Positions 1 to 12,947 of a stretch of 64,000 nucleotides of DNA are shown here, in pieces. The stretch is from contig CM068835.1 in the NCBI GenBank assembly GCA_028554795.2, forward strand, positions 59,615,719 through 59,679,718. The letters are read 5' to 3'. Under the pieces are notes generated by a model. It was not told where the DNA came from, made no database searches, and saw only the letters and a program-made list of their open reading frames with translations. The first letter of the stretch is position 1; each line of letters starts with the position of its first letter. The DNA comes from Sinohyriopsis cumingii (lineage: Eukaryota > Mollusca > Bivalvia > Unionida > Unionidae). A program made the translations under genes and the position numbers.

Positions 1-3000
1 CTATTATGAGTTATGAAAAAAGACAGATAAATGTGCGTAAAGTACAATGCATCTTTACCAGACTTTCTCGTATCTTAAATTTCATTTAAATTGATAATAA
101 TTAATATTCAAAACATCACAAACATTTTAAGTTGTCAAATTAATACCATTCTAACCATAACAGTTTCCGATTCGAAATATAATCACGAAAGTTTAAAATG
201 TGTATGCCTTTCCTGTCACTACAAAAATATAACGTATCTCAGATACACACGACAAGAGACCAAGAGACTGTTGATTAAATTGATAATTATTTTCACTCAG
301 TTTTCTTGGTTCCCTTTTCGTCATGAAAATATGGCATGAAATTGTTACAAATATTAGGACAGAATTTTTTAGTACAAGTAATAAGATTGAAATTTTCTCT
401 AAATTGTATTAAAAGTAATTTTTTATTAAATTATATTGAAAGTAATTTTCTATTAAAAGATATTGAAATTAAATTTATTTATTTCGGCATTATAATTGTA
501 TACTATTTAACAATGATTGCGCCTTTATGATCAAATAGGCCTTTTGTATATCCTTTCTTGTTTTGGCCATTCTAAAATAAACAAGTGTTATGTCTATTTG
601 ATTTAATTTATATTTGCTTTAATTGAATTGTCTTTAAGGATAAAAAATTATTACATGTTAAAGTAATATAATTTTGTTTACTGAATTTGGCAATTTCCAG
701 AAGTTAGTTTGTCCTGAATGCTTTGTCGTAAACACCTTAAGCTGACCTAGTTCCCGACCTTGATTCAGAAACGAGTGAGTCAAGTAAACAGCTTTCTATT
801 TTTACCTTATTCTTGGAGTAAAATGATTGATTTTTGTCAATGTCATACTGGGAGTACGTGACTTTAAATGTAAACAGCCTCTATTTCAAAATTCTGATTT
901 ACCGGAATTCCGCAGTGGTCATGTTTAATACCGATGTTTATAGAGAATTTAGTCAGTTTGGGCTTGAAAGCACTTGATGTCAGGGTGTTCGTTTTGTTGT
1001 GACCAGTTTGCGGTTACATTTTAATGTTTATTCAGATTATTTGGATTCTAAAAGATTAATTCGTTTTCCTGGAAATATTTTAGTGATAATAAAAAAATTC
1101 TTGGACAAAGACATTTTTTTGAATTTTATTCGGAATTCAGACACCGGAATAGTATTGTCTGTTGTATAACAAAGAACTGTAGACATAACGGCAGACTATA
1201 CTAGCTATGGTATACGTTATCACCTTCCATTTTGGATTTTCGTTGGGACTTGAACTCAGTTTTTTTAGAACATTATATTATTAGGACTTTTTAATTCTTG
1301 GATTTTTTTGGATTTGATTCTTAAAATCCTATGTTCCATTTTTTCCTTTTTACCTTGTTTTTATTTTTTCTTTCTCCCAAGGAAATAAATTATTTGTTAA
1401 ATTTTACAAAGCTTGTTGGCTTCACTTTTTCTAGTTACCGTTTATTAGAAACTAAACACGTAACATAAGATAAGAACAAGTCAGTGCAAACATAGAGTCC
1501 CCCCGGTTTCACCGGTAGGGGACTAATAACGTAAGTATCGATAATACGTTATGAAATTGCGTGTGATGGATTGAGTATAGCTGAAATTAAGTTAATTTTT
1601 TAAAAATAAATATTTACACTCATGGTTTGTTTCTAATTTACCTTTGCAACGAATTTTTTTCTTAGTTTATTTAAATTTTTACCTTCGCACTAAAGATGTG
1701 TTCTTTTTATGCTAGTCCTTCAACCATTAGTTACCGAATATACTCATATCATTCATAGTCACTTTTATAACATTTTTGAAAATGTATCCAGTATTAATTG
1801 TGTTTTTAAGAATAACTGTATAGTAGAGCTAAACTGAAGATCTAAATTGTACTCATATTTAAACTGATAATCATTTTTGTTCTGGATTAAGTCTAAATAC
1901 ATACGTTAAGCTCCGTAACGTATGTTTCAGTACTTTATATACAGTGATAACATCGCTTGTAAACAAAGAGGTCACTGTATTTTAATGTATATCTTCTCTT
2001 TCTTTCTTTTTTTACTGACTCCTGTCCAGTAAAAACGTAAGTTTTAATTGGAATCGCTTAATTATAGGTGGGCTGTAGTATACAGAGTATAACACAATTT
2101 TACTGGCTTGTCCTCATTGTACTTGGTGTTTTTTTTTTTTAGCACTAAGAAATGAAATATAGCGGCATGACACCTTTCAGCATGCAAAGTTGGCAGGCTA
2201 TCATCACGTGTTCCGTTGTTTAGTATATCTTTGTCACGTATGTATCGGTAACGTACGTATTATTAAGCATTATTTACGCTAAAATTTGTCAAAATATTAC
2301 TTGATAGATTTATCAAGATTTTATTTTCAGACATATATGAAACATGATTACATTTTCGAAGGGTTTATTAAATCCTTTGATTTTGATTTCATATTATTTG
2401 GACCAAGAAACGTAAGTTTATAACCAATGAACATCAAAACATATGGCACGTACAAAAATTATGCATCAACAATAATCATTTATTTGGTTGTTTTTTATAT
2501 AATAAAACGTACATTTTAAGCGCCTTTTATACTCCCCCAAAACACTCGTTTTACACACAAAAAATGTCGTGCGTAAACAAGGGTTACGTATGTATCATGA
2601 CCTTAGCGACCTACATTCGGATGTCTCGTGAATGAATGTTCAGGGTATAATTATTCAAAATTTTCTTTTAGATTTCTCAAAGAGTATGCACGATTGATTC
2701 AGAGACTTTTTAAATTCAATCTTCAGTTTCATATTTCATCTTTATCTGACAGAATTGGCTCATAATTACACTACCGACAGTAACGTAGGTATTGATATAC
2801 ACCATTTAGGTTGCGATATTTTTAGATCCAAGCTTTTTGATTGCTTACATTGATTTTTTTGGAATGATAGACGTATATTGATATAGCAAAAAGTATGCAT
2901 TAAGGAAAGAGACGTATATAATGAGTTAACCTGTCAGCGCATTGATTTGTGCCTCATTAGTGAATTTGGGTCCAAAGTGCATGATAATATTAATTTAACG

Positions 3001-3119
3001 AAGCATTTTTCAAATGCACAAGATCGTTAAAATTAAAAGAATTTTTCTCACCATCATGTACATATTCACGATATGATAGTAGTTTTCATGTACAAAATAA
3101 GCCCATCTTCAATAAAAAA
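1..3119. other. AT-rich host DNA, no gene seen
   Basis: Very AT-rich sequence with only short, low-complexity open frames. No coding similarity, RNA gene or clear repeat border was recognised. It lies directly upstream of a decayed Penelope-like element, so part of it may be old retroelement or untranslated sequence that can no longer be identified by eye. Confidence 0.6.
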
Positions 3120-5078
3120 GAATCCTCATTTACACCTTCTACTGAAAGAACTAAACAAGAAATTTTAAATAGCAGTCCTAAAAGAAAACATTTTACAAAC
3201 ATATCTAAAGAAGAACTAAATTCTTTACGTGCATTATCACAAGACGAAAGTATTATTATTAAAAAAAGCTGATAAGTCTCGCACCATAGTAATAATAAAT
3301 AACGAGGATTATATTAAAGAAGTCGAAAGACAAACCTTTCCTATAATCCTACTGAAGAAATTAAAGAAAAAATAAGTCAATGTATTAATCAAATCTCTAT
3401 ACACAATTGCTCCATATATGATGAACTAGATATCTTCCCAAATAAAATACGCACACCTCAGTTTTATATTTTACCAAAAATACATAAAATAGTTGATAAG
3501 TCCCTACCCTTAGGATATCCAGCTAGACCCATAATTTATACATCTAACTCAATTACAAAAAATATATCGCATTATATTGATCACATTTTACAACCACTGG
3601 TGAAATCACTAACTTCGTATGTCAAAGATACTTTTGATTTCATTACCAAACTGAAATCTTTACCGAAACTAACTGAAAATTCATTCCTAGTTACACTTGA
3701 TGTGCTTTCACTCTACACGAATATACCACACAATGATGGTATCGAAGCGTGTAAATATTATCTAGAAGAAAACAAATATACACATAAACTATCAAAAGAA
3801 CGTGTTTGTGATTTGATAAAACTTGTGCTCGAAAATAACTTTTTTCAGTTTGGCAGTACAAACTATCTCCAAAATATGGGAACAGCAATGGGTAGTCCTA
3901 TGGCACCTGCTTATATATCTTTATTTATGGGAAAATTATAAAATGATTTTTTAAATAAATGCCTCTTAAAACCAGATGTTTGGGTAAGATTTTTAGACAT
4001 CTTTATGATGTGGAGTTAATCATTAGAAGACCTTATTATTTTATAGACAGTTTAAACAAATTACATCCTATAATAAAATTTACATTCAATGTGTCTAAAA
4101 CTAAAATATCATTTTTGGACGTAGAGGTCGTGAAAAATGAAAATAATGACATCACTACCACGGTTCAGGTTTAAAATACGAATTTCATCAATATGTTGAA
4201 TATTCTTCATGCCATCCTAAATCATGTAAAAACGCAATACTATACAGTCAAGCGAAAAGATATAGAAGAATTATTTCGGATGACGCTGTTTTTAAATTAT
4301 CTTTAACAAAGTTAAGTCAGCATTTGTTAAATAGAAATTACCCTATTCAATGACATCATTAATGCTTCTTTCCCAAAAGTATCTTCTCTTACACAACTTG
4401 AATCTTTACAATGTAAAATCAAAAATAGAAATGAAGATATCATTCCTTTTGTTACTGAAGATAATACAAGTTTGTCTAATATAGGTAAAATTATCAATAC
4501 ATATTGTGATTTATTAAAATTATCATGTAAAGCAAGTGTTAAATCGTTACACGAAAGCAAACCCACACAGGACTAAAAATCTTAAAGATTTCCTAACTAA
4601 TTCTAAATTAGAAACAACATCATATAAAAATGGATCATCAGCTAAATGTAATCGACCTAGATGTTTGCACTGTTCTTTTATTAATGAAAATACTTCTTTC
4701 AAAAGTAATAATACGAAAGGAACTTTTAATATGCGTTGCGATACTAATTGCGCAACATCAAATGTTATTTATTTGATCACATGCAAAAAATGTAACATCC
4801 AATATATTGGACAAACCAGTCAACACATATCTAAACGTATGAACCAACATAGATCAGACATAAAAAAAAAACAATTTATCTCGATCAATCATTCTCATCT
4901 CATGTTGCCGGACATTTTAACAAGAGTTCCCATACTTTTCAAGATTTCTTCTTCCAACCTATTGTTAAAGCTGATTCTGAGATGGAACGTCTGCTAAAGA
5001 AAACATAACTGGATTCACCGTCTTAATACGGTATATCCAAAAGGTCTAAATTCAAAAACACTAAACTACATTCATTAA
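3120..5078 (+). pseudogene. Penelope-like retroelement (RT plus GIY-YIG), decayed
   Basis: Segments in changing plus-strand frames give a reverse transcriptase followed by a GIY-YIG nuclease, the layout of endonuclease-bearing Penelope-like elements. RT hallmarks are KADKSRTIVI near 3262, QFYILPKIHK near 3460, LDVLSLYTNIPH near 3700 and GTAMGSPMAPAYISLFM near 3880. The GIY-YIG part (NVIYLITCKKC, then QYIGQTSQHISKRMNQH) lies at about 4760-4860 and is preceded by CxxC-type cysteines. Stops and frame changes occur near 3300, 3940, 4175 and 4330. At 3985-4010 the catalytic box reads FLDIFMMW with only one of the two expected aspartates, so the copy is also catalytically dead. Known of the family: PLEs copy themselves by target-primed reverse transcription. 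The termini were not identified. Confidence 0.9.
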
Positions 5079-5500
5079 TCTTTTTTAATTATATCCCCTG
5101 TTTACAATTAGTTAAGAATATTTTTATATTGTTCTAACTTACAGAATAGCTTAGTTAGTGAAAGCATAAACAAATAACATAAAAATAAGTTTACTAAGGT
5201 TTTAAAGATGAAAATGCATTTGTAGGTTCATTCAGTCTATATTATGATTAATTATTTATAAAATACTTGATAGTAAGTATTTTGCACACCATAATTTTGT
5301 ATTATATAATTTGAGTTCTGATGAAATTATGAATATTCGTCAATCATATATCAATATATAATATTTTAATTTATTGATTTATTTAATCATTCATTTATTT
5401 TATGTCTTTACTAAATGTGCATTATACATAATAAAAATATTAATAAAACTGAGTATCTCTATTTAGTCATAAGTTTTAGTGATAGTTTTCGATATCTACT

Positions 5501-5610
<110 letters not shown>

Positions 5611-5634
5611 TAATAATAGAATCATTAAAATAGA

Positions 5635-6210
5635 CTAGAGACCAAAAAGTTCCTAAAGCAGTTATCATCAGCGACGTACTTAGTGTAATAGAATCCATCA
5701 AATCTCACAGCACCAAATCAAGAGAGCAATTCTAGGCTCGAACTTTCTATATGCTTAAGGAATTATCCACAGCGGATCAGATAGTTGAATTCATATGGAT
5801 ACCCTCGCATATAGAAATCCCTGATAATGAGCTAGCCGACCAAGTCGCAAAAACATGTTAGGGAATCCTAACCCTGCCCCACTCAGATATAGCATAAAAG
5901 AAGTCCAAAGCATAACAAGAAACTATATTAAACAGAAATGGCAGGAGCACTGGAACTCCACTCCACTATTAAAGGCAGAGTATCCACTCTACTCCATTAG
6001 AAAAGAAACCAATAGGTCCCTCAAACCACTCAAAGTGAACTGCCTGGACTAAAAAATTATTAATCGCATCGTAATCGGAAAAAAAAACAAAATTAGCAGG
6101 ACGTTTTGGCAAACATCTAGGACCCAAGCCTGCTAATATCAATTGCTATCACTGCAAAATCATTGAAGACCTGCCACCTATATTCATTAGCTGTTCAAAA
6201 TATCAGGTTG
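5635..6210 (+). pseudogene. non-LTR retrotransposon ORF2 C-terminus (RNase H), decayed
   Basis: A fragment in shifting frames encodes the end of an RNase H domain: VIISDVLSVIESI near 5660, then FIWIPSHIEIPDNELADQ near 5790, which is the family's conserved W(I/V)PSHxxIxGNExAD block. It is followed by the C-terminal tail typical of Jockey/I-group non-LTR elements, including a CYHC ... CSKYQ cysteine cluster near 6140-6205. There are several internal stops (for example near 5735, 5860 and 6050) and frame changes. No reverse transcriptase part is present upstream, so this is a 5'-truncated dead copy. The downstream 6210-6700 may be its 3' UTR. Confidence 0.8.
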
Positions 6211-7707
<1,497 letters not shown>

Positions 7708-7708
<1 letters not shown>

Positions 7709-10700
7709 ACAAGAACGCTTAATTAAGCAAAATGTTGATTTGGATTTTGTTCCGATTGTTAATCTTTACCGTTAAGCAAATACAGCATGCAGTATGTGAT
7801 ATTATATTTTAATACATGTCTTTAAATTATAATTAGAATGAAGTCGAGGAGGGAGTGGGCGTGTTGATGTATGCTCTCAGAAAATATAAATACTATGACG
7901 GGCAAATTTCTGGCGATCTAACAAGAATACATTAGTTGAGGCTAGAGAACCATTACTTAGATTTATGGAGACAGGCGCGTATCATATCGCCATACTACCG
8001 TGTACAGTATTGTCCTTTAGAGGGAGAATCTTATTCTTAATTAAGCATTTGTTTATACAGCAGCCAGACGGACTATTAGGGACACGGTAAACTTCATTTT
8101 CATTATAAACTTGGCACAATTGAGAAATCGCAGAAACTCTGCTACTCAAACTACCAGGTCAAACTGACCCTGACTATGGCGCCTCTGGAAAAAAAAGGCG
8201 GCAGAGATATTTGATTCTGATTGGTTACGTTAAATAAAGGCGTGTTTCCCACACACAATTTTCTAGGTTTTAATATCGCCCACATCGGAAATTTTAATCA
8301 GTCTAAGCTTTTCTGGAAGAGAAATCAGAGTAGGCTCCTTGGGATTTGCAAGAAATTCCTCGTAAACGAACTGTTGTCCAAAGGGGACTACTGTCGAAAG
8401 GAACCAACGAAATAATTTAGCGATTAGAGGGAGGAACGTTGAAAGCAAAGGTAGTGTAACAATTGCGTGTGATTTGTTGATGCCATATATAATGCTTTGC
8501 TGAATTTATTTACTTGTATTTGCATGAATCTTTTTTCTACATTCGTCTAATAATTTGCTTTATGAAGTATAACTGTGTTGAGTTTATGCATAGGAAGTCG
8601 TACATTAATCTTCTTTAGAAAAGTTTGACAAATTGTTTGAATTTGTCGTCTTGTTTTCATAAGAATTAGGTTCTAAGAATTGAATACATTACATTAGTTA
8701 ATATGATTACGAGAATCTGTGTGAATTCGTCGAATTTAGAGATTTCACGTATTATTGAGAGTAAGTGTGTATTGTCTGAAATAATGTAGTAATTGATGTG
8801 ATGTATCCCAGTTATTCGCTGTGTAAATTGAGGCTGGCTCAGAACTCAGGCCTCGCGTATGGTGCGTTAATGTGTAAGGTCAAGGCGTAACGAATTAGCC
8901 ATTTGACTTACTAGGCTCAGTAAAGGACACGTGGAGTCGATTGATAGCCTTATGATCTGTCTAGCACTGATAGTAAAATCTGATAACGAGGAAGAATAAT
9001 GCGGAATCCCCTCTATCATAAATAACAGGAAATTTAGGTTGTCTCTATTTATATTTATTTCAAAGGGAGAAAATAGCCCCTGAGACGTATTATGCTGTGA
9101 CGTATGATGTGAATTACCCTGAGACTTATACTGAGAAGTATAGAGAGAAGTTCAGTGAGACGTACAATCCTGTGACGTAATCCTGCGACGTATTAATTTC
9201 TGAAACGTATTCTGAGAGTATCCTGAGACGGATGGTGGAAAGTATCATCCTGAATCCACGGTTCTGAACAGCTACAGTGGAAGCAGAACAAACTGAGGAC
9301 GAGCAGGTTATGCAATCGTACAAGACGTTGACTTCGATTGTTCACTCGATCCTATGATGAACTAAATCTATCAGTAAACAGATCGGCTATTTTATTTAAA
9401 TCTATTTGCGTTTTCTTTGTATTTCGGTGAAAGTTTAAATTTCTAAAAGTAGAGTATATTACTGATGTAACGAATTTTCACAGTTGTTTATGGAATTGAT
9501 TAAATTGTTTGTTTACATGTACGGGGGCTCGTGTTGGTTAGTTCAGTATATCTGCTCAGATCTCTATCTACTTCACCTATAAGTTTCACCACTTATATTT
9601 ATATTTACTCGAACCGGGCAATAAGATCGAGGGCGGTCAACCCCTAGATAACGAAAACCAAATTAAGCGGGACACCCACCAGAGAAACGTCCCCATTTAC
9701 ATATAATTTCAGTGACTGCAGGACTCCAAATTCATTGTTTGAATATGTTTGGTATAAAAGTAGTTTTTCTACTACATTCAAAAATAGTTTACTTCTTTTT
9801 GATAGACTAAAGAACAATAGTCCAACATGTTTCAGTTAACAGGCAGAACGGCATTCTGGGTTTAATTTCCATGTTTGCTCATCTATTAAAATGTTGCTTT
9901 ATTTTCACCGACTTAAAAGAATAATTAAGTTGATCGAAATCAGTATCAGAATTTTTCAGATACAAAATATGTAAAATATAATTTACTTTTTTTCATGAGC
10001 AAAAAGAATCATTAAAATATAATGCATCGAAAAAGGAAACTCTCATTAAAATAAGGGAACTCTCATGAAAATACTTTCCTATTAGTTTTGATTGAAAGAT
10101 CTGGTTTTTTAAGTTTTTGCTAACTGTAAATTTCTTTCTAAGAAAAGTAAATTTCAATAATTTACAGAGAATTGACTAATAAATAGTATTAAACAGGAAT
10201 TAAATATATATAATGGACAATGCATAAATGCTGCTCTTGTATTATGTTTAGTATCTATCAGTAGTTCTAACTGACACAATGTAATACCATCCTCTGATGC
10301 TGGCATCTATTATTCATGAGTGACAGTTCTTGTCTGGTGTGGGAGTAGACTGGAGTCATACTGAGTCGACCTTGATGGGGTCATTCTCCAGCTAATTTTT
10401 AAAAGCAAACATTTGGGGAAATCTTTTCATTGCTATTCTTTCTGCGTGATGAATGTTAAAAGTTTCAGAATGTCTTCTCAATTTTCTAGAAAGTCTTACC
10501 TAAGTCACATTTCGCCATGCTAACGGATAGAATATTTTCTGTTCAAAGGTGGAAATTGTAACATACAAATTAAATACGGTTATGCGCATTAAATGATGAA
10601 AAATCGAGTTTTTATAAACCATCGCCATTACTTTTTATGAAAGAGAGATTCATGCATGAATGTTATTATTATAATATTAATCTCTTAAGTTGTTCTTAGG

Positions 10701-10780
10701 AAATATTTTTTGCGAAATCATTTCATATGCACGCATGCGTAATGTATATCATTGTATTTGCACCCAAAAGTCTCATATAT
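7708..10780. other. host DNA, no gene seen
   Basis: No protein-coding similarity or RNA gene recognised. It holds a degenerate short repeat at 9060-9240 (separate entry) and, near 9520, a gggggctcgt stretch that resembles sequence after retroviral LTRs but without supporting structure. Confidence 0.5.
9060..9240. repeat. degenerate CTGAGACGTA short-motif array
   Basis: The phrase (c)ctg(a/t)gacgta recurs about eight times with irregular spacing and point changes (for example near 9080, 9120, 9165 and 9190). It looks like a decayed minisatellite. No open frame spans it. Confidence 0.5.
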
Positions 10781-10985
10781 CAGAGGCGTAGCTGGGGGGG
10801 GGGGGGCAGGGGGGTACATATGTCCCCGGGCGCCAAGGTACATGGGCGCCAAAATGAGGCTTACAACGTTACATTATAATAAGTAAACAAGGGTAATATT
10901 CAAAAATGTGATTAAACGGGGAGGGGGCTGGGGCGCCAATTTTATAGTTCGTCCCCGGGCGCAAAATATCATAGCTACGCCTCTG
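10781..10985. mobile_element. hAT-type MITE with 8-bp target duplication
   Basis: A 205-bp non-coding element begins CAGAGGCGTAGCT and ends with its inverse AGCTACGCCTCTG. It is flanked on both sides by the 8-bp direct repeat TCATATAT (10773-10780 and 10986-10993). Terminal CAG..CTG and an 8-bp target duplication are diagnostic of hAT transposons. Internal GGGCGCC motifs near both ends extend the inverted repeat. It has no coding capacity and was presumably mobilised in trans. It lies about 215 bp left of element 1. Confidence 0.88.
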
Positions 10986-11207
10986 TCATATATGCACATC
11001 TTTTTACACGAATCTGCTCTTTAATCATCTGACCAGATGTTCATCTGCCCAAAACTTACCAATCCATGAAGTATCACTACAACTACCGATCTATTTCAGA
11101 GAGTTGATGATATTCAGCTCCCATTCGAAAGAAAACATGTTCTGAATAATATCATGCAGAGACGAAGAACTAAGATTTCTATGACCCAGTGGCCATAATA
11201 GCCATAT

Positions 11208-11494
11208 AGCAGCAGAGAGGGTGAACAGACCACTTAGGGGAATGGTCACCCTTGTGTTTTACCAAAAAAAATAGTGACCACTCATAGAGGTCAATTACCA
11301 CGTCTACGATTATTGTTTGTCCCAAACAGAACCGTAGACGCCCCTCTCTGCTGCTATCAATATTGGGAATCATCATCTGAATCATGGGAATCTTCATCTG
11401 TTTCATCTTCATCTGAATCTTCGGAATTTGTTCTATGTTTCAAGTAATATTCAAGTTCTGATGGTGGTTTTTCTATTTTTGGATTTATGTTCTT
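11208..11494 (+). repeat. left terminal inverted repeat of element 1
   Basis: Matches 28408-28695 in inverse orientation nearly perfectly. The outer 148 bp is itself bounded by a 14-bp inverted repeat (11208-11221 with 11342-11355) and holds two internal hairpins: TGGTCAC/GTGACCA at 11243/11274, and CGTCTACG/CGTAGACG at 11301/11333 with a nested GTTTG/CAAAC. It can therefore fold into a T or Y shape. The inner 138 bp overlaps the 3' end of the zinc-protein gene. Confidence 0.92.
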
Positions 11495-11716
11495 TCTTTT
11501 TCTGTAATAGTTCATCAAACTTCGATATCGATCTCCACCGCAATTTTTGCAAATCTGATATAATCCTCTAACGCCGTTGTTACATCCAACACATCTTCGT
11601 GGACCAGCATGAGGATTTTTCTTTATAAGATAATTATGTTTCTTGCAATATTCTCCACGGCATTTTTTATTACAATTGTTAGTGGTTCCTTGACGCAGCC
11701 ACGCACAGTTGTTCAT
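11357..11716 (-). CDS. small cysteine-rich zinc-binding protein, acidic tail
   Basis: 119 aa. The N-terminal ~75 residues carry about nine cysteines arranged as CNKKC, CKKH, CxxC and CxxCGG, followed by RYRSLMNYYRKRKN. This suggests a treble-clef or zinc-ribbon fold. The C-terminus is strongly acidic (SEDSDEDETDEDSHDSDDD). It is a paralogue of the 99-aa protein at 17415, sharing the Cys/His spacing, the GVR and CGG motifs and the YY-basic motif. Its last 46 codons lie inside the terminal repeat, so the right repeat (28408-28550, plus strand) carries an orphan copy of this 3' end. Role unknown; nucleic-acid binding is an inference from the cysteines and basic patch. Confidence 0.75.
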   Translation of the reverse strand: MNNCAWLRQGTTNNCNKKCRGEYCKKHNYLIKKNPHAGPRRCVGCNNGVRGLYQICKNCGGDRYRSLMNYYRKRKNINPKIEKPPSELEYYLKHRTNSEDSDEDETDEDSHDSDDDSQY

Positions 11717-11765
11717 TATATTAATGATATCTGTTTAATTAAATTTAATTTTATCATCACCCCTG

Positions 11766-12431
11766 TTACCCAAATATTTTATCAATACCCACACGATATC
11801 TTGTTCTTGGATCATGTAAATTTATTGTTATAAATCCATGCGGGGTAGCTTGCGCTCGTGAGAAGAAATTTTTGAATTTAATTATATCCATGTCACCACC
11901 ACACCAGGTTTGATGAATATTTCGCAACGTGTGTGTGTCTACGCCATTAAACACAACTAAAATGTTGCAGTTGTCTCTGATCACTTTTGGTATTTGTGTA
12001 TATCGTTGAGTAACATAGATCACGTCTGTATTTTTGTGTCTACCTCGGGAAAATATTCTGGCTGGATTTGATTGTTTATCTAGCATCACATCGTCGTATA
12101 CAACTAAATTATTAATAAATCCATCTATGGAATCTACGGATGGTGCTTCATCAATATCGGTTATAAACTCTATAACATCATTATCTTCATCCAGTAATCG
12201 TGCGTTTTCATTGAAATCTTTAAGTACATCATAACATCGTTGATCATCAACGGATGGTGCTACTAAATACAACTTATCCCATTTCAACCATCTCATTATC
12301 AGATTAAGTAATAATTGCGTCTTACCCGATCCAGATGGTCCTATGATAATCATTCTGATGGAGTTCGGTAGCGCAGGATGATGCTTAACTGGCTCTCGCT
12401 GCCGAGTTGCTGAGAAATCAATTATATCCAT
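11766..12431 (-). CDS. A32/FtsK-type DNA packaging ATPase
   Basis: 221 aa, the usual size for the Polinton packaging ATPase. The Walker A motif GPSGSGKTQ is at about residues 33-41. A Walker B-like segment NLVVYDDVM is near residue 110, followed by the IYVTQRY sensor-type strand that is typical of the HerA/FtsK-A32 branch. Family knowledge: this ATPase drives genome packaging into the preformed capsid. The start ATG lies only 12 bp from the divergent ATG of the DUF5679/PLA2 gene, so the two share a promoter. The frame is intact. Confidence 0.93.
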   Translation of the reverse strand: MDIIDFSATRQREPVKHHPALPNSIRMIIIGPSGSGKTQLLLNLIMRWLKWDKLYLVAPSVDDQRCYDVLKDFNENARLLDEDNDVIEFITDIDEAPSVDSIDGFINNLVVYDDVMLDKQSNPARIFSRGRHKNTDVIYVTQRYTQIPKVIRDNCNILVVFNGVDTHTLRNIHQTWCGGDMDIIKFKNFFSRAQATPHGFITINLHDPRTRYRVGIDKIFG

Positions 12432-12443
12432 ATATATTATAAC
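12432..12443. promoter_or_regulatory. 12-bp divergent promoter (ATPase / PLA2 gene)
   Basis: The only sequence between two divergent start codons is the AT-rich atatattataac. On either strand it presents the TATA-rich motif that directly abuts ATGs elsewhere in this element. This leaves no room for a conventional TATA-plus-leader arrangement. Confidence 0.5.
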
Positions 12444-12945
12444 ATGAATTTATATTGTTTACGCTGTAAAGTTAAAACTCCAACTATTGATTTAGCTACA
12501 GTTACAACAAAAAACAAAAAAAATAGCGTACGGTGGAAAATGTTCTGTATGCTGTAGAAAGAAATTTTCATTTTTACCTAATAAGCGGGGTGGTGATATT
12601 GCTAATTTGATGTCAAAGTTTCCAGGTGCTCCATGGGCTAAATACAGCGGAGAAAAACATCTACCAGGATATAATTATTGCGGTCCTGGTACCAGACTTG
12701 ATATCAGGCTCGATAATCAAGATCAACCAAAACCAGGCGAGGAACCAATAAATGCTATTGATCGAGCTTGTCATGCTCATGATGTAGCTTATAAAAGTCA
12801 AAATCTACAAGATAGGCATATTGCAGATGTAAAATTAATTCATTCATTAAATTCTATAAAAAATAAAAATATTAGAGAATCATTAGCTAATTGGTTAGTA
12901 AGATCCTCGATGAAAGGTAAATTAGCGATTGGGGCTGGTAATTAA
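12444..12945 (+). pseudogene. DUF5679-PLA2 protein, split by one frameshift
   Basis: An upstream reading frame from the ATG at 12444 begins NLYCLRCKVKT, the first half of a DUF5679-type zinc module (CxxC, then TTKN). The second CxxC and the rest continue in another frame after an 8-A run at about 12516-12523. The downstream frame (ATG at 12610) encodes a parvovirus-VP1-type phospholipase A2: calcium loop YNYCGPGT, then catalytic ACHAHDVAY. In parvoviruses this enzyme lets virions leave endosomes; a similar entry role here is inference. The break is at a homopolymer, so it could be mutation, ribosomal slippage or a base-calling error. The stop is 2 bp before the integrase ATG, so the two are probably co-expressed. 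Confidence 0.8.
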
Positions 12946-12947
12946 TA

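Noticed and set aside
9500-9560. LTR end/primer-binding-like gggggctcgt
   Set aside because: No second LTR, no TG..CA borders and no gag/pol nearby could be found.
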